DNA of 64,000 nt from an uncultured Campylobacter sp. (GTDB lineage: Bacteria; Campylobacterota; Campylobacteria; Campylobacterales; Campylobacteraceae): NCBI RefSeq assembly GCF_938030145.1, contig NZ_CALHGM010000043.1, positions 17,326 through 81,325 on the forward strand, in the 5' to 3' direction. Each line of letters starts with the position of its first letter. Position 1 is the stretch's first letter. Below the pieces are notes generated by a model, which was not told where the DNA came from, ran no database searches, and saw only the letters and a program-made list of their open reading frames with translations. Both the position numbers and the translations under genes were made by a program. This document shows positions 42,895 through 51,747 of the stretch, piece after piece.

Positions 42895-43797
42895 TTAGAT
42901 CATATCTTTTAGCTTATTGCCGATACCGAGTGCGTCTTGATGACACACGTCGATACAGCGTCCGCATAGCGTGCAGTCGATCCCTTTTAGCATAAATTTG
43001 CTCTTATCGCCCAGGTTTTCGGACGCCTTTTTTTTGGTGATATCCAGTACGTGCGAGACGAAGCAGACGTCTTGGCAAACGCCGCAGTGATCGCACCTGC
43101 TTTTATCCCAAGTAATCTTGCTAAGGCTTGCTTTCGCCGCAAGCGAATAGGTGCTGCCTAGCGGGCATAGATGAGTGCACCACACTCGCCTGCTAAAAAA
43201 CACTTCGAGCAAAAACACAAAAACGATCCAAAGCCCCGCCAGCGAAAAGCCGTAGATGATGAAGCGCGATAAAATTCCAACTACGTTAAAAATTTCAAAA
43301 ACGAGCAGATCGGTAATCGCGCTTAGCAGCAAAAATACCGCCCAGATCGCATATCGCATACCGCGAGGCAGGGCGCGCTCCTTGATGACGTGCTTAGCGA
43401 TTAGCGTATTATGCAGCTTTTCTCCGATCTCGCTAAGCGCTCCGTAAGGACAGATCCACGAGCAAAATGCCTTGCCGCCCGCGATGAAGTAAAACAACAA
43501 AATGGTGCCCGAGCCGATAAGCAGATTTATCGGCAGATCCTTGTGCGCGGCGATCACCTCAAGGGTGGCAAAGGGATCTGCTAGGTGAAAGCCAAGTATC
43601 CGCGAGCCGCTGATGTCGCCTTCTAAAATTTGAATATCGGCGCGAAAGGAAAGCACGAAGAGTAAATGCACCAAAAATACCGTAGCGTAGCGCAGAGCCC
43701 GAATGCTTGGGCGCCATTTGCCGCTTTTATTTCTAAGCCCAAAGGTCGAGAAAAAGCTCGTATTTTTGATCGTGCATCGCGAATTATATTTATCCAA
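42895..43797 (-). CDS. nosH: NosH, NapH-type membrane iron-sulfur protein
   Basis: The product has 300 residues with four to five membrane segments. Two CXXXCP-type motifs face the membrane loops (FCSWICPYG and WCTHLCPLGS), and two [4Fe-4S] ferredoxin sets lie at the C-terminus (CDHCGVCQDVC and CTLCGRCIDVC). This is the NapH/NosH type proposed to oxidise menaquinol and pass electrons via NosG and the NosC cytochromes to NosZ. It lies 3 bases after nosC2. Confidence 0.9.
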   Translation of the reverse strand: MDKYNSRCTIKNTSFFSTFGLRNKSGKWRPSIRALRYATVFLVHLLFVLSFRADIQILEGDISGSRILGFHLADPFATLEVIAAHKDLPINLLIGSGTILLFYFIAGGKAFCSWICPYGALSEIGEKLHNTLIAKHVIKERALPRGMRYAIWAVFLLLSAITDLLVFEIFNVVGILSRFIIYGFSLAGLWIVFVFLLEVFFSRRVWCTHLCPLGSTYSLAAKASLSKITWDKSRCDHCGVCQDVCFVSHVLDITKKKASENLGDKSKFMLKGIDCTLCGRCIDVCHQDALGIGNKLKDMI

Positions 43798-43800
43798 GAT

Positions 43801-44247
43801 CTACTCTTTAAATTTTGAAATTTCATCTGCGAGCTTATCTAGGCTCTCGTCGCTTACGTTGGTTAGCAGTCCGCTCATCAGGCTGTTTTTGATCTTACCC
43901 GCTTTATAATCTTTGAGGCTTGCTAAAATTTGATCCTTGCTCTTGCCGCCGATCGGCGGAGCGATCTTGCCGCGTCCGTCATCGCCGTGGCAGGGCGCGC
44001 AGCTTACCAGATAGGAGCTACTAACCTTAAAATCGCGCTCTTTGACGCTCTGCTGCAAAATTTTAATATTTTTTACGTCCTTATCGTCGATGAGATCGAC
44101 GCTTTTGCTCTGCGGCGCAGGCTTTGCTTGCGCCTGCGGCTTGACTTCTTGCTGCGGCGCGCTAGAATCGTCCGAACTAGCCATAAAGATCATCAGCGCG
44201 ATCAGTGCTACACCCAAAATCAAAGCTAAAATTTTGCCCGGTTTCAT
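43801..44247 (-). CDS. nosC2: NosC2, monoheme cytochrome c
   Basis: The product has 148 residues. An N-terminal membrane helix (about 7-24) anchors it. A Lys/Gln-rich linker leads to a small cytochrome c domain with CAPCH (about residue 88) and an axial-Met candidate near SLMSGLL. It should shuttle electrons between the quinol dehydrogenase NosGH and NosZ. It overlaps nosC1 by 4 bases. Confidence 0.88.
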   Translation of the reverse strand: MKPGKILALILGVALIALMIFMASSDDSSAPQQEVKPQAQAKPAPQSKSVDLIDDKDVKNIKILQQSVKERDFKVSSSYLVSCAPCHGDDGRGKIAPPIGGKSKDQILASLKDYKAGKIKNSLMSGLLTNVSDESLDKLADEISKFKE

Positions 44248-44861
44248 TTCTGCTCCTTAAATTGTTTGTTGAACTCGTAAATTTCTTTCGCCATCGTCTC
44301 TATCTGCTGCTCGCTCATGCCGTTTACGAGCTGCACCATAAGAGGATTAGGCTTTTCTTTAAATTTATACTTTTTAATCATATCCACGATCTGCGCGTCG
44401 GTTTTATCTAGGAGCGATGGGCCTATGATGCCGTTGGCGTAGTCGTCGTGGCACGCCGAACAGCGCAGGATAAAATCGTGCCCAAGGCGCTTTTTCATCA
44501 GATCGAAATTTAGCTTTTCATATTGATTTTTAATGCTCGAATATGCCACGATATTTTTGGTCGTTTCGTTCACATCGCCGTTTAGATTAAAATTTACCTT
44601 TCGCTCGCCGTAAAAATCGTAGCTTACGAACTTATCGTCCTTCTTGGGCGCTTCGCCGCTTTTAACGCTGATGCGAGGCTTTGCAGTGGAATTTTGATCC
44701 GCTTTCTGCGATGCGGAATTTAAACTCGCAGAATTTTGTTCTGCGGAGCCTTGCGAAACGGAATTTTGCCCCGCGGAGCTTGAATCGTCGTTATCTCCGC
44801 AGCCGCATAGCAAAAGCGCCGCAGCTAGCGAGCAGAGGTAGAATTTAATGGAGTTTTTCAT
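44244..44861 (-). CDS. nosC1: NosC1, lipoprotein monoheme cytochrome c
   Basis: The product has 205 residues. A lipobox ending in LLLCGC and an Asn/Ser/Gln-rich low-complexity linker (about 24-65) precede a cytochrome domain with CSACH (about residue 134) and a Met-containing LVNGMSEQQ segment. It is the second small electron carrier of the nos pathway. The linker belongs to the AATTC-coded low-complexity insertions seen in several proteins here. It overlaps both neighbours by 4 bases. Confidence 0.88.
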   Translation of the reverse strand: MKNSIKFYLCSLAAALLLCGCGDNDDSSSAGQNSVSQGSAEQNSASLNSASQKADQNSTAKPRISVKSGEAPKKDDKFVSYDFYGERKVNFNLNGDVNETTKNIVAYSSIKNQYEKLNFDLMKKRLGHDFILRCSACHDDYANGIIGPSLLDKTDAQIVDMIKKYKFKEKPNPLMVQLVNGMSEQQIETMAKEIYEFNKQFKEQK

Positions 44862-45673
44862 TGTTTTCCTTCATAGATTGATTTGTAATCCGCCCGCGGG
44901 ATTATCTCGATGATACGCGCCGGGCAGAGCTCTGCGCACGCGCCGCAGCCGACGCACGCGCCGCGGATCTGCGGAGCGAAATGCTTGCCTGCTTCTATCA
45001 TCGCAATGGCATCAAGCGGCTGCGGGTAAGGGCACAGCGACGCGCATAGATCACAGACCTTGCCCTCTTTCGCCGCCAGCGCGGAGTTTAGCTCGCGCTC
45101 CTGCTCGGTCTTGGCGGACTTTAGGCGCAGATCGCTAGATTTTAAAGCCTGCCCGAGATACGCCAAACAGGCGTTTAAATTTTTAATCACGGCGATACCC
45201 ATTTTGACCTTTTTAGGCTCGTTCGTCTCGTGGCTAAGCGCGCCGCTTGGACAGGCTAGCACGCAAGGAAGCGCACCGCAAAGATAGCAGCCTCGCTTTT
45301 TGGCATCGATAACGGGCGTACCGATGTCAAAAAGATGCGTAATATCGAGCAGATAGATGCTGTGATAGGGGCAGACCTGCACGCATTGACCGCACTTGAT
45401 ACAGCTAGAGCGGAAGCCTCGTTCCGCTAGCGCTCCAGGCGGACGCAGATATAAAGAGGCGGAACTCCCACTAGAATTTTCCGCAGAATTTTGTTTTATG
45501 GAATTCGGCGCGGAATTTTGCCCTGTGGAATTTATGGAATTTTGCTCGTTTAAATTTTGTGCTTCGCCGCCCGCGGAATTGGCAGAATTTTCATCCGCAA
45601 ACAAGCTCGCTGCCCCGAGTGTTCCGAGCGCTCCGCCGAGTAGTTTTATCGCTTCGCGTCTATTTTTTGTCAT
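44858..45673 (-). CDS. nosG: NosG, NapG-type periplasmic ferredoxin
   Basis: The product has 271 residues. A Tat-like N-terminus (NRREAIKLLGGALGTLGA) is followed by a low-complexity Asn/Ser-rich linker (about 27-70) and four iron-sulfur motif groups: CIKCGQCVQVCP, CYLCGALPCVLACP, CDLCASLCP and CVGCGACAELCP. It pairs with NosH in menaquinol oxidation for N2O reduction. NapG homologues lack the long linker. It overlaps nosD and nosC1 by 4 bases each. Confidence 0.9.
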   Translation of the reverse strand: MTKNRREAIKLLGGALGTLGAASLFADENSANSAGGEAQNLNEQNSINSTGQNSAPNSIKQNSAENSSGSSASLYLRPPGALAERGFRSSCIKCGQCVQVCPYHSIYLLDITHLFDIGTPVIDAKKRGCYLCGALPCVLACPSGALSHETNEPKKVKMGIAVIKNLNACLAYLGQALKSSDLRLKSAKTEQERELNSALAAKEGKVCDLCASLCPYPQPLDAIAMIEAGKHFAPQIRGACVGCGACAELCPARIIEIIPRADYKSIYEGKQ

Positions 45674-46875
45674 TGCCTCATCCTGGGTTTTGGATCTTTT
45701 AGCAGTAGCTCAGGCTCTGAAAACGGAGCGAGCTTGGAGATGAAATTTAAAAGTGCAATTCCGCTGGAGCCGTAAAAAAACCGCACGCTCGGTTTATGCG
45801 CCCAAAGTCTGTCGGCATAAGCATATGAGCTGTAGCTAACGTCGCCGTAGCCGTCGCCATCGCGATCAAATCCATCGTAATCGTCAAAATAGTTGCCATT
45901 CCATTCGTTTTGCAAGAGCTTGGATTGAGGCGTATCGTTTAGCACGATCTCCATATTACCTTTAAATTTATTGTTTTTAAATACGCTTTTTAGCTGCGTG
46001 GCGTGGAATTGCACGCCGATACTGTTGTATTCGATATCGTTATTTTCAAAAACATTAAGTGAGCCCGGCTGATAGGGGGATTGATCCAGATAAAATCCGC
46101 GGGCGTTGTAAACGACTTTATTATCCGTAACCCTGAAATTTGAGCTATCCTTCATGCCGATGCCTACGCCGTAAGCGCCGTCTGCATTGCGCACGACGTT
46201 ACGTCTGGCGATATTGTCGCTTGAAAACATAAAAAATAATCCCACGCTATTGCCGTCGTAGTAGTTATCCTCCACGACGTTATGCCCAGAGTTCATAAAG
46301 TGCAGCGAATAACGACAGCTATGGCCTTTATTGCCCGCGACAAGATTGCCGTTAGAGAAGTAAAAAACGGTGTCGCGGACGTTATGGACGTCGTTATTTA
46401 AAATTTTATTGGCATTGGAATACCAAAGCTTGATGCCGTCGCCTTTAAAACTCGTGCGGTAGGCGTTACTTGAAATTTCGTTGCCCTCGATCGTTACGTC
46501 GTTTGCCTTGCTTAGCACGACGCCGTAGAGCACGTCTTTGATGAGATTATTTTTTATGATTACGCTGTTTACGTCGCTTACGTTGATCCCTGCATCCTCG
46601 CTAAGATGCTCGAAGCCTCCATTTTGAATTGTTAAATTCTTGATTGTAACATGCGGAGAGCGGACGCGGATGACCGTTCCGTTGCGATCGCCTATGATCA
46701 CGGCAGAGCGGTCTAGTCCGTCGATAGTAAGGGGTTTATCGATTAAAATATTGCCGTGGTATTCGCCCGCGGCTAGTTCGATAATATCGCCCGCTTTTGC
46801 ACTATCGATCGCGTCTTGAAGCTCGCCCGCGCTTAAGCTTAGCGCGAGCGAGAATGCTAGAAGTAAAAGCCTCAT
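45670..46875 (-). CDS. nosD: NosD, periplasmic beta-helix copper/sulfur-site maturation protein
   Basis: This 401-residue exported protein has a signal peptide (1-17) and a parallel beta-helix of short Asn-rich repeats (for example VIIKNNLIKDVLYGVVL and ITIEGNEISSNAYR-like turns). This is the CASH/NosD fold. With NosFY it matures the CuZ centre of NosZ. It overlaps nosB by 4 bases upstream and nosG by 4 bases downstream. Confidence 0.93.
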   Translation of the reverse strand: MRLLLLAFSLALSLSAGELQDAIDSAKAGDIIELAAGEYHGNILIDKPLTIDGLDRSAVIIGDRNGTVIRVRSPHVTIKNLTIQNGGFEHLSEDAGINVSDVNSVIIKNNLIKDVLYGVVLSKANDVTIEGNEISSNAYRTSFKGDGIKLWYSNANKILNNDVHNVRDTVFYFSNGNLVAGNKGHSCRYSLHFMNSGHNVVEDNYYDGNSVGLFFMFSSDNIARRNVVRNADGAYGVGIGMKDSSNFRVTDNKVVYNARGFYLDQSPYQPGSLNVFENNDIEYNSIGVQFHATQLKSVFKNNKFKGNMEIVLNDTPQSKLLQNEWNGNYFDDYDGFDRDGDGYGDVSYSSYAYADRLWAHKPSVRFFYGSSGIALLNFISKLAPFSEPELLLKDPKPRMRQ

Positions 46876-47648
46876 CTATGCTCTCGTAGGAATTTTTTCT
46901 TAGATAGTAGAGCTAACGCCGATAGCAGCGATAGGGCCAGCATCAGCCAAAAGCCAAGAGCCGGATATGAATGGGTAGTAAAATGTGCCACGCTACCGTC
47001 GCCAAATGCTGTAGGCATAAAAGGCTTTATTTTAAACGCGCCCCAGTCTTGCAGGTTGTGCCCAAACCAATACAGCCAGCCCACATAGCAGCCTATGAAA
47101 ATAAGCGGCGCAATGATTGGCAGTATCATAAGCAGGGTCTGTCCCTTGCCGTCGTAGTACAAAAACGCGAGCATTCCTATCGTCGCGATTATGAGATAAT
47201 ACGGCGATAGCGAGTGCTCGAGCGTGCCGCCGCGCCAGACGGGATACATTCCGATATAGTGATTTAGGGTATTCATCTCGCCAACGTCGCCGCTAAAGCC
47301 GTCAACGTGGACGTAAAGCGGAATTCCATCGGGGAAGGCCTCTTTTGGATAGTTCGGCGCTTCGAGCGAAATTTTCCACACCGGTATGCTAGGTACGCCC
47401 ACTTCAAATTTATGCTCCAGCATCGCGCCTAGATCGTTTTTAACATCACTAGGAATTAAGTGATTTTTATACGATGCTTTCGTATAAAAATTCCATATCG
47501 GTGCGGAGTATGCGGGCAGCTGCGAGACGCTGCTAACCTGCCCCGATACGATTTTGCCTTGGACTTTGAAAAATCCAAGCGTAGGGATGGTAAAAGCGAC
47601 CGTCATAATAAGCAGCGCTAAAATCGCGTAAATTTTATATTTTGGCAT
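46872..47648 (-). CDS. nosB: NosB, membrane protein of Campylobacterota nos clusters
   Basis: This 258-residue membrane protein has helices near residues 7-26, 150-166, 173-197 and 230-247, with a periplasmic loop between the first two. It lies immediately downstream of nosZ, where Wolinella-type clusters place nosB. Its exact role is not established. An accessory role for the cytochrome-type NosZ is likely. It has a GGAG site and follows a hairpin after nosZ. Confidence 0.8.
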   Translation of the reverse strand: MPKYKIYAILALLIMTVAFTIPTLGFFKVQGKIVSGQVSSVSQLPAYSAPIWNFYTKASYKNHLIPSDVKNDLGAMLEHKFEVGVPSIPVWKISLEAPNYPKEAFPDGIPLYVHVDGFSGDVGEMNTLNHYIGMYPVWRGGTLEHSLSPYYLIIATIGMLAFLYYDGKGQTLLMILPIIAPLIFIGCYVGWLYWFGHNLQDWGAFKIKPFMPTAFGDGSVAHFTTHSYPALGFWLMLALSLLSALALLSKKKFLREHR

Positions 47649-47664
47649 TTCATCTCCTTTAAAT

Positions 47665-47684
47665 TCTCCCCCTTACGGGGGAGA
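47665..47684 (-). terminator. Hairpin between nosZ and nosB
   Basis: CTCCCCC (47666-47672) and GGGGGAG (47677-47683), extended by one A-T pair, form a tight stem with loop TTAC a few bases after the nosZ stop. No T-run follows on the minus strand beyond short A/T sequence, so partial attenuation or 3'-end protection of nosZ mRNA is more likely than full termination. Confidence 0.55.
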
Positions 47685-47690
47685 GTGGGG

Positions 47691-50282
47691 CTAGTTAAGA
47701 CCCGCGTTCTCATCGACCCATTTTAAGTATTCGATGATGTCTTTGATCTCCTCGTCTTTCATATGCTGATTTGGCATGCGAAGGTTGAAATAATTTATCA
47801 TTGCCTTAACGTAGTCGTCTTCGTAGAATTTAGCAGGGTCTTTGATGAAATCGGCTACCCATTTCTCGCCGTTTTCATGGCGGAGTAGGACGCCCGTTAG
47901 ATCAGGACCCGAGCTTACTTGGCCGATGACGTGGCAGCCGTTGCAGCCTCCGCGTAGGTAAGCCTTCTCGCCGTTAGATGCAGCCTCGCTCATAGGAGTG
48001 GAGAGCTCGCGGATCAGGTTGTTTTTAGCGCGAAGTCCGACATCTGCGGTTTTTACTAGGTACTGCCAAACTTGACCTTCCCAAAGTATCGCGCCGTTCA
48101 TATCGCCGGCTTTTACCGCGGCGTCTGCCTTGGCTTTGGTTTCAGGAATTTTGCCGTATTGATCCAGCGCGTCATCGACTAAAGCCTTGACCTTAGGATA
48201 TTTCTCGTAGTTTTTCTCTTTTAAGAATTTAACGACTGATTGAATAACGTCGTCGGTGGCTTTATTCGTAGCTACTACCTTGTCGTATTCGGCTTTTAGA
48301 GCTTCTGGGCTAAGAGCTTTTAGCATAGAAGCTTTAGCTGAAGTGTATTTTTTATTCGGATCTTTTACATATAGATATCCAAACATCTCAAGGTGCAGCG
48401 CAGAGCAGAATTCCGTGCAGTAGAAAGGAAATACGCCCTCTTTATCTGCGATGAAATTTACGCTCGCAGTCTTGCCCGGCTCAAGCGACATATGCAGATC
48501 GTAATCATCAACCGTAAAGCCGTGAGTTTCATCCTCGGCACGCTCTAAATTTGTCATATAGATCGTTACGTTATCGTCCTTATTAACCTCGATGTGCTCA
48601 GGATTAATATGGCTGCGGATCGCTGTAGCATAGACTTTTACGTTTTTGCCGTCGCGCTCGATGCGCTCCTGACCTGCTAGCGTCATAGCAGGGTGTTGCT
48701 TGCCGGTACGAGAGTTTGTTCCCATAGTATAGGTAGGTTTCGTATGAAGCTTGCTAGCTGCGATAGAAACTACGTCGTGTGGCTCGCCAAGACCGATAGG
48801 AAGATCATAGAGCATCTCCATTTTAGGTCCTGTAATGTCGATAAGCTGGTGATTTTGCGGATGAAGCGGTCCGATAGGATTAAATCTATCGATCGAAAGC
48901 TTATCTAGCGCGATTACGTATTTGCCGACAGGCTTAGAGGATTTACCCTCCATAGAATCAAGGTGACCGATATTGTAGTGGACGTTGATCCTATCTAAAA
49001 CCTTTAGCGTCTTGTAGTTCCATTTTACGATCTGGCTATCGACGTAAAGCGATGTATAGATTACGCCGTCTTGCGAATCGAAGGTATTATGCAAAGGTCC
49101 AAGACCAAGCTCTGCTTGTCCGTGAAGCGTCTTTTGCATATCTAGGATCGGAATTCCGTATGGATCCTTGCCTGCGTATTCTTTTTTATCAATTAGCTCT
49201 TTGATCTTTTTAAAATCATAAACGCTAGCGTGAGTATCTAGTTTACCGCCGATAATGATATAGCGACCATCAGGGCTAACATCGACGCCGTGAGGGGATT
49301 TGGCTTCAGGGATCAAAAATAGCGCTCCCGCTTTTACGGCGGCGTCTATCGTAACGATTCTGTGTCCGTTTACGACCTTGTAGTTTTTGCTGTCTTGAGC
49401 AAGCTTTTCTAGAATTTGCCAGTTATAAACGTGCAAGTAGTCGGTATCGTTGCGACTCATACCGGCTTCCATCGGAGGCAGACCCTTTTCGATGCCGCCT
49501 GTGTACATTTCGGAGTTGAAGCTGTTGGTAAACGCCCAGCCGAAGCTCTCGCCCTTACCTGCGTCGCTTAGATCTTGCATATATGGAGGAAGCTCTAGCG
49601 AGAAGGATTTATTTACGTCGATTTTGCCTTTGTCGTAGTCAAATTTCCATAACGTTACCGCACCGCGATAAACCGCCTGATACTCCTCGATTGGGTGCCA
49701 GTCGTTATCAAAAGGGGCTGCGTATTGGCTGGTTTCGATGACGTATTCGGTATTAGGCGTTACGAAAGAGCCGCCGTGATCGCTTTTGATTACGGGATTT
49801 ACGACTATTTGAGTAGTCTCGAAATCGGATAAATTTATAACCGCGATTCTTGGGTTCGCCTTATCGTTGATAAAGAGATAATCGCCCACGTATTCGCCGT
49901 TTTTTTCGCTGAAATTTGGATGGTGAGTATCGCCCCAGTTGATCTCTTTGCCGTTAATGGAGCCCGATCTTAAGACCGCCTTACTCTCCTCATCAAAACC
50001 GTATCCCTGCCAAGGCTCCGGGGTAAATACGCCGATATATTTGTAGATCCTCATCGACGGCACGCCGTAAACTAGCACCTGTCCGCTTTGACCACCGGAG
50101 GAGAACACCATATAATCGTCCTTCCTACCGGTCGGCTGATAAGTCTTAGCCGCCGCTAAAACGTCTTTTTCGCTTAAATTTCGTTCTTTCATCACGCGCT
50201 CTAGGTCACTATCTGTGGCACACAGGGCGCTTGCGGCGAACAAAACCGAGCCCAAAAGCACGGGTTTGAAACTTTTTAACAT
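47691..50282 (-). CDS. nosZ: Nitrous oxide reductase, cytochrome c-fused type (cNosZ)
   Basis: This 863-residue periplasmic enzyme reduces N2O to N2. A Sec-type signal (1-22, no twin arginine) marks it as clade II. The N-terminal seven-bladed propeller carries the CuZ histidines (for example DTHHPNFSE and GPLHNTFD). The cupredoxin domain has the CuA motif CTEFCSALHLEMF (C622, C626, H630, M633). A C-terminal cytochrome c domain has GGCNGCH (C780, C783, H784). The fused heme domain is the Wolinella/Campylobacter type. The nos maturation genes follow it on the same strand. Confidence 0.97.
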   Translation of the reverse strand: MLKSFKPVLLGSVLFAASALCATDSDLERVMKERNLSEKDVLAAAKTYQPTGRKDDYMVFSSGGQSGQVLVYGVPSMRIYKYIGVFTPEPWQGYGFDEESKAVLRSGSINGKEINWGDTHHPNFSEKNGEYVGDYLFINDKANPRIAVINLSDFETTQIVVNPVIKSDHGGSFVTPNTEYVIETSQYAAPFDNDWHPIEEYQAVYRGAVTLWKFDYDKGKIDVNKSFSLELPPYMQDLSDAGKGESFGWAFTNSFNSEMYTGGIEKGLPPMEAGMSRNDTDYLHVYNWQILEKLAQDSKNYKVVNGHRIVTIDAAVKAGALFLIPEAKSPHGVDVSPDGRYIIIGGKLDTHASVYDFKKIKELIDKKEYAGKDPYGIPILDMQKTLHGQAELGLGPLHNTFDSQDGVIYTSLYVDSQIVKWNYKTLKVLDRINVHYNIGHLDSMEGKSSKPVGKYVIALDKLSIDRFNPIGPLHPQNHQLIDITGPKMEMLYDLPIGLGEPHDVVSIAASKLHTKPTYTMGTNSRTGKQHPAMTLAGQERIERDGKNVKVYATAIRSHINPEHIEVNKDDNVTIYMTNLERAEDETHGFTVDDYDLHMSLEPGKTASVNFIADKEGVFPFYCTEFCSALHLEMFGYLYVKDPNKKYTSAKASMLKALSPEALKAEYDKVVATNKATDDVIQSVVKFLKEKNYEKYPKVKALVDDALDQYGKIPETKAKADAAVKAGDMNGAILWEGQVWQYLVKTADVGLRAKNNLIRELSTPMSEAASNGEKAYLRGGCNGCHVIGQVSSGPDLTGVLLRHENGEKWVADFIKDPAKFYEDDYVKAMINYFNLRMPNQHMKDEEIKDIIEYLKWVDENAGLN

Positions 50283-50294
50283 ACTAATCCTTTC

Positions 50295-51452
50295 TTAGAA
50301 TTTTAAAATTTTACCTGATTTGCTGACTACGAGGATCGCATCCCCGTCTGCGTACATCGCTAAAAATTCGCTTTTTAAATCCACAACCTCCTTTAATCCT
50401 GCTTTTTGATTTTCGTAAATTTTATCTTTAGTAGCGATAAACTGCGTGCCGCGGGCGCATACGATGGATTTGATCCAAGAGCCCACGCTTTCGCACTCAC
50501 CGCTTTTTAAATTTATAAAATTCCCCTCTATATCGCCCGCAAACAGCGTCCCGTCGCAGTCTGCAAGCGCAGTGGCTATAGAGCCGCTTAAATTTTTATC
50601 GCCAACTTCGACTGAAATTTCGCTTTGAGTTTTAAGCCCCTCGTCTTGAAATTTTGCGCCTTTGAATTCTAAGCTTTGAAATTCCGCGCTCTTTGCACCG
50701 CTAGCTTTCGTTTTATTTGGCTCGGAGGCTTGCGCGCTTTTCGCATTATTAAATTCCGCATCTTTAAATTTCACGCTACCAAGCTCTCCCTGTGCGGCGC
50801 GATTAGGCGCTGTATCGATGCCGCTAAATTTAGTCGCGACGAGATCTGCGCTAAAACAGGCTACGCCGTTCCAGCTTGCGACGCAAAGTCCGTTAGCGCC
50901 CAGGCTAACGGCATTGATCCTGCCGTAATGAAACGAAATTCCGCGCAGCCCATCTGGGGCGAAATTTTTATTTAAAGATTGCCCGTTCGCGGTGGAATTT
51001 TCACCCAAGGCGTAGCCGCCGTCCGCGCTGTTATCAGGGTCTTCGTCTAATCTTATTAGTTGATTCTTATCCACTACCGCGTAAATCGCGTCTTTTGCGG
51101 CATAGATCGCATCTATTTGGGCTGTGCCGCTACGCCCCGTCTTAAGCGTGCGTAAAAACTTTAGTCTATCGTTTAGCACCGCGATTTCGGCTCCGCCCCA
51201 AGCTAGATAAATTTTGCCGTTTTTAAAATTTAGAGCCGTAATTTCGTTATCGCTGTATTTTTGCGCGAACTCCACATTCCATTTAGCGGCATCAAACATC
51301 CTAAGCTCGCCGCCACTGCCGCATAAAAGCAGTCGGTGCGAGCTTGCGTCGAATGCGCCCAAACGCAGCGTGGAGTTTAGATCAAAGCTGCCAGCTGTTG
51401 CCATCTGCGATAAACAAATCAAAAAGGCAATACAAAATTTTATAAAATTCAT
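50295..51452 (-). CDS. Periplasmic beta-propeller protein (NapL-like) upstream of nosZ
   Basis: The product has 385 residues. A signal peptide (1-20) precedes WD40/PQQ-like repeats of about 40 residues (for example LLLCGSGGELRMFDAAKW, GKIYLAWGGAEIAVLNDRL, GTLFADIEGNF-like blades). A low-complexity Lys/Glu/Ala insertion (about 215-285) interrupts the propeller. It resembles NapL, a propeller protein in Wolinella and Campylobacter nap clusters. Here it precedes nosZ by 12 bases, so it is the first gene of the nos transcript. A role in NosZ maturation is inferred from position only. Confidence 0.75.
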   Translation of the reverse strand: MNFIKFCIAFLICLSQMATAGSFDLNSTLRLGAFDASSHRLLLCGSGGELRMFDAAKWNVEFAQKYSDNEITALNFKNGKIYLAWGGAEIAVLNDRLKFLRTLKTGRSGTAQIDAIYAAKDAIYAVVDKNQLIRLDEDPDNSADGGYALGENSTANGQSLNKNFAPDGLRGISFHYGRINAVSLGANGLCVASWNGVACFSADLVATKFSGIDTAPNRAAQGELGSVKFKDAEFNNAKSAQASEPNKTKASGAKSAEFQSLEFKGAKFQDEGLKTQSEISVEVGDKNLSGSIATALADCDGTLFAGDIEGNFINLKSGECESVGSWIKSIVCARGTQFIATKDKIYENQKAGLKEVVDLKSEFLAMYADGDAILVVSKSGKILKF

Positions 51453-51703
51453 CTTAATCCACTCTTTGCGAAATGATACTATCCCAAGGCTTAAAAATCG
51501 GTTTAAAGCTTGAGCTATAATGGAATTCTAAGTTTTCTTAAAAGTTGCAAAATTCTATGATATAAAAACAGCTCTAAGTGAAATTTTATTTTTTACATTT
51601 CGCTATAAATTCTGCTTTAAAATTATAATTTCAGTAAATTTTTATTTTGATAGATTTTTACAATTCGTAACGCTCCTTTAATTTTGTTTAAATAAAAAGT
51701 TAG

Positions 51704-51709
51704 TATAAT
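51704..51709 (+). promoter_or_regulatory. Candidate -10 box for dcuB
   Basis: TATAAT in TTAGTATAATCGCC lies 38 bases before the dcuB ATG, which has an AAGGAGA site. The 295-base region between dcuB and the nos genes also must hold the leftward nos promoter, which I could not place. Confidence 0.55.
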
Positions 51710-51747
51710 CGCCAAAGTTTGTTTTAAATTTTACTGAAGGAGAAACT

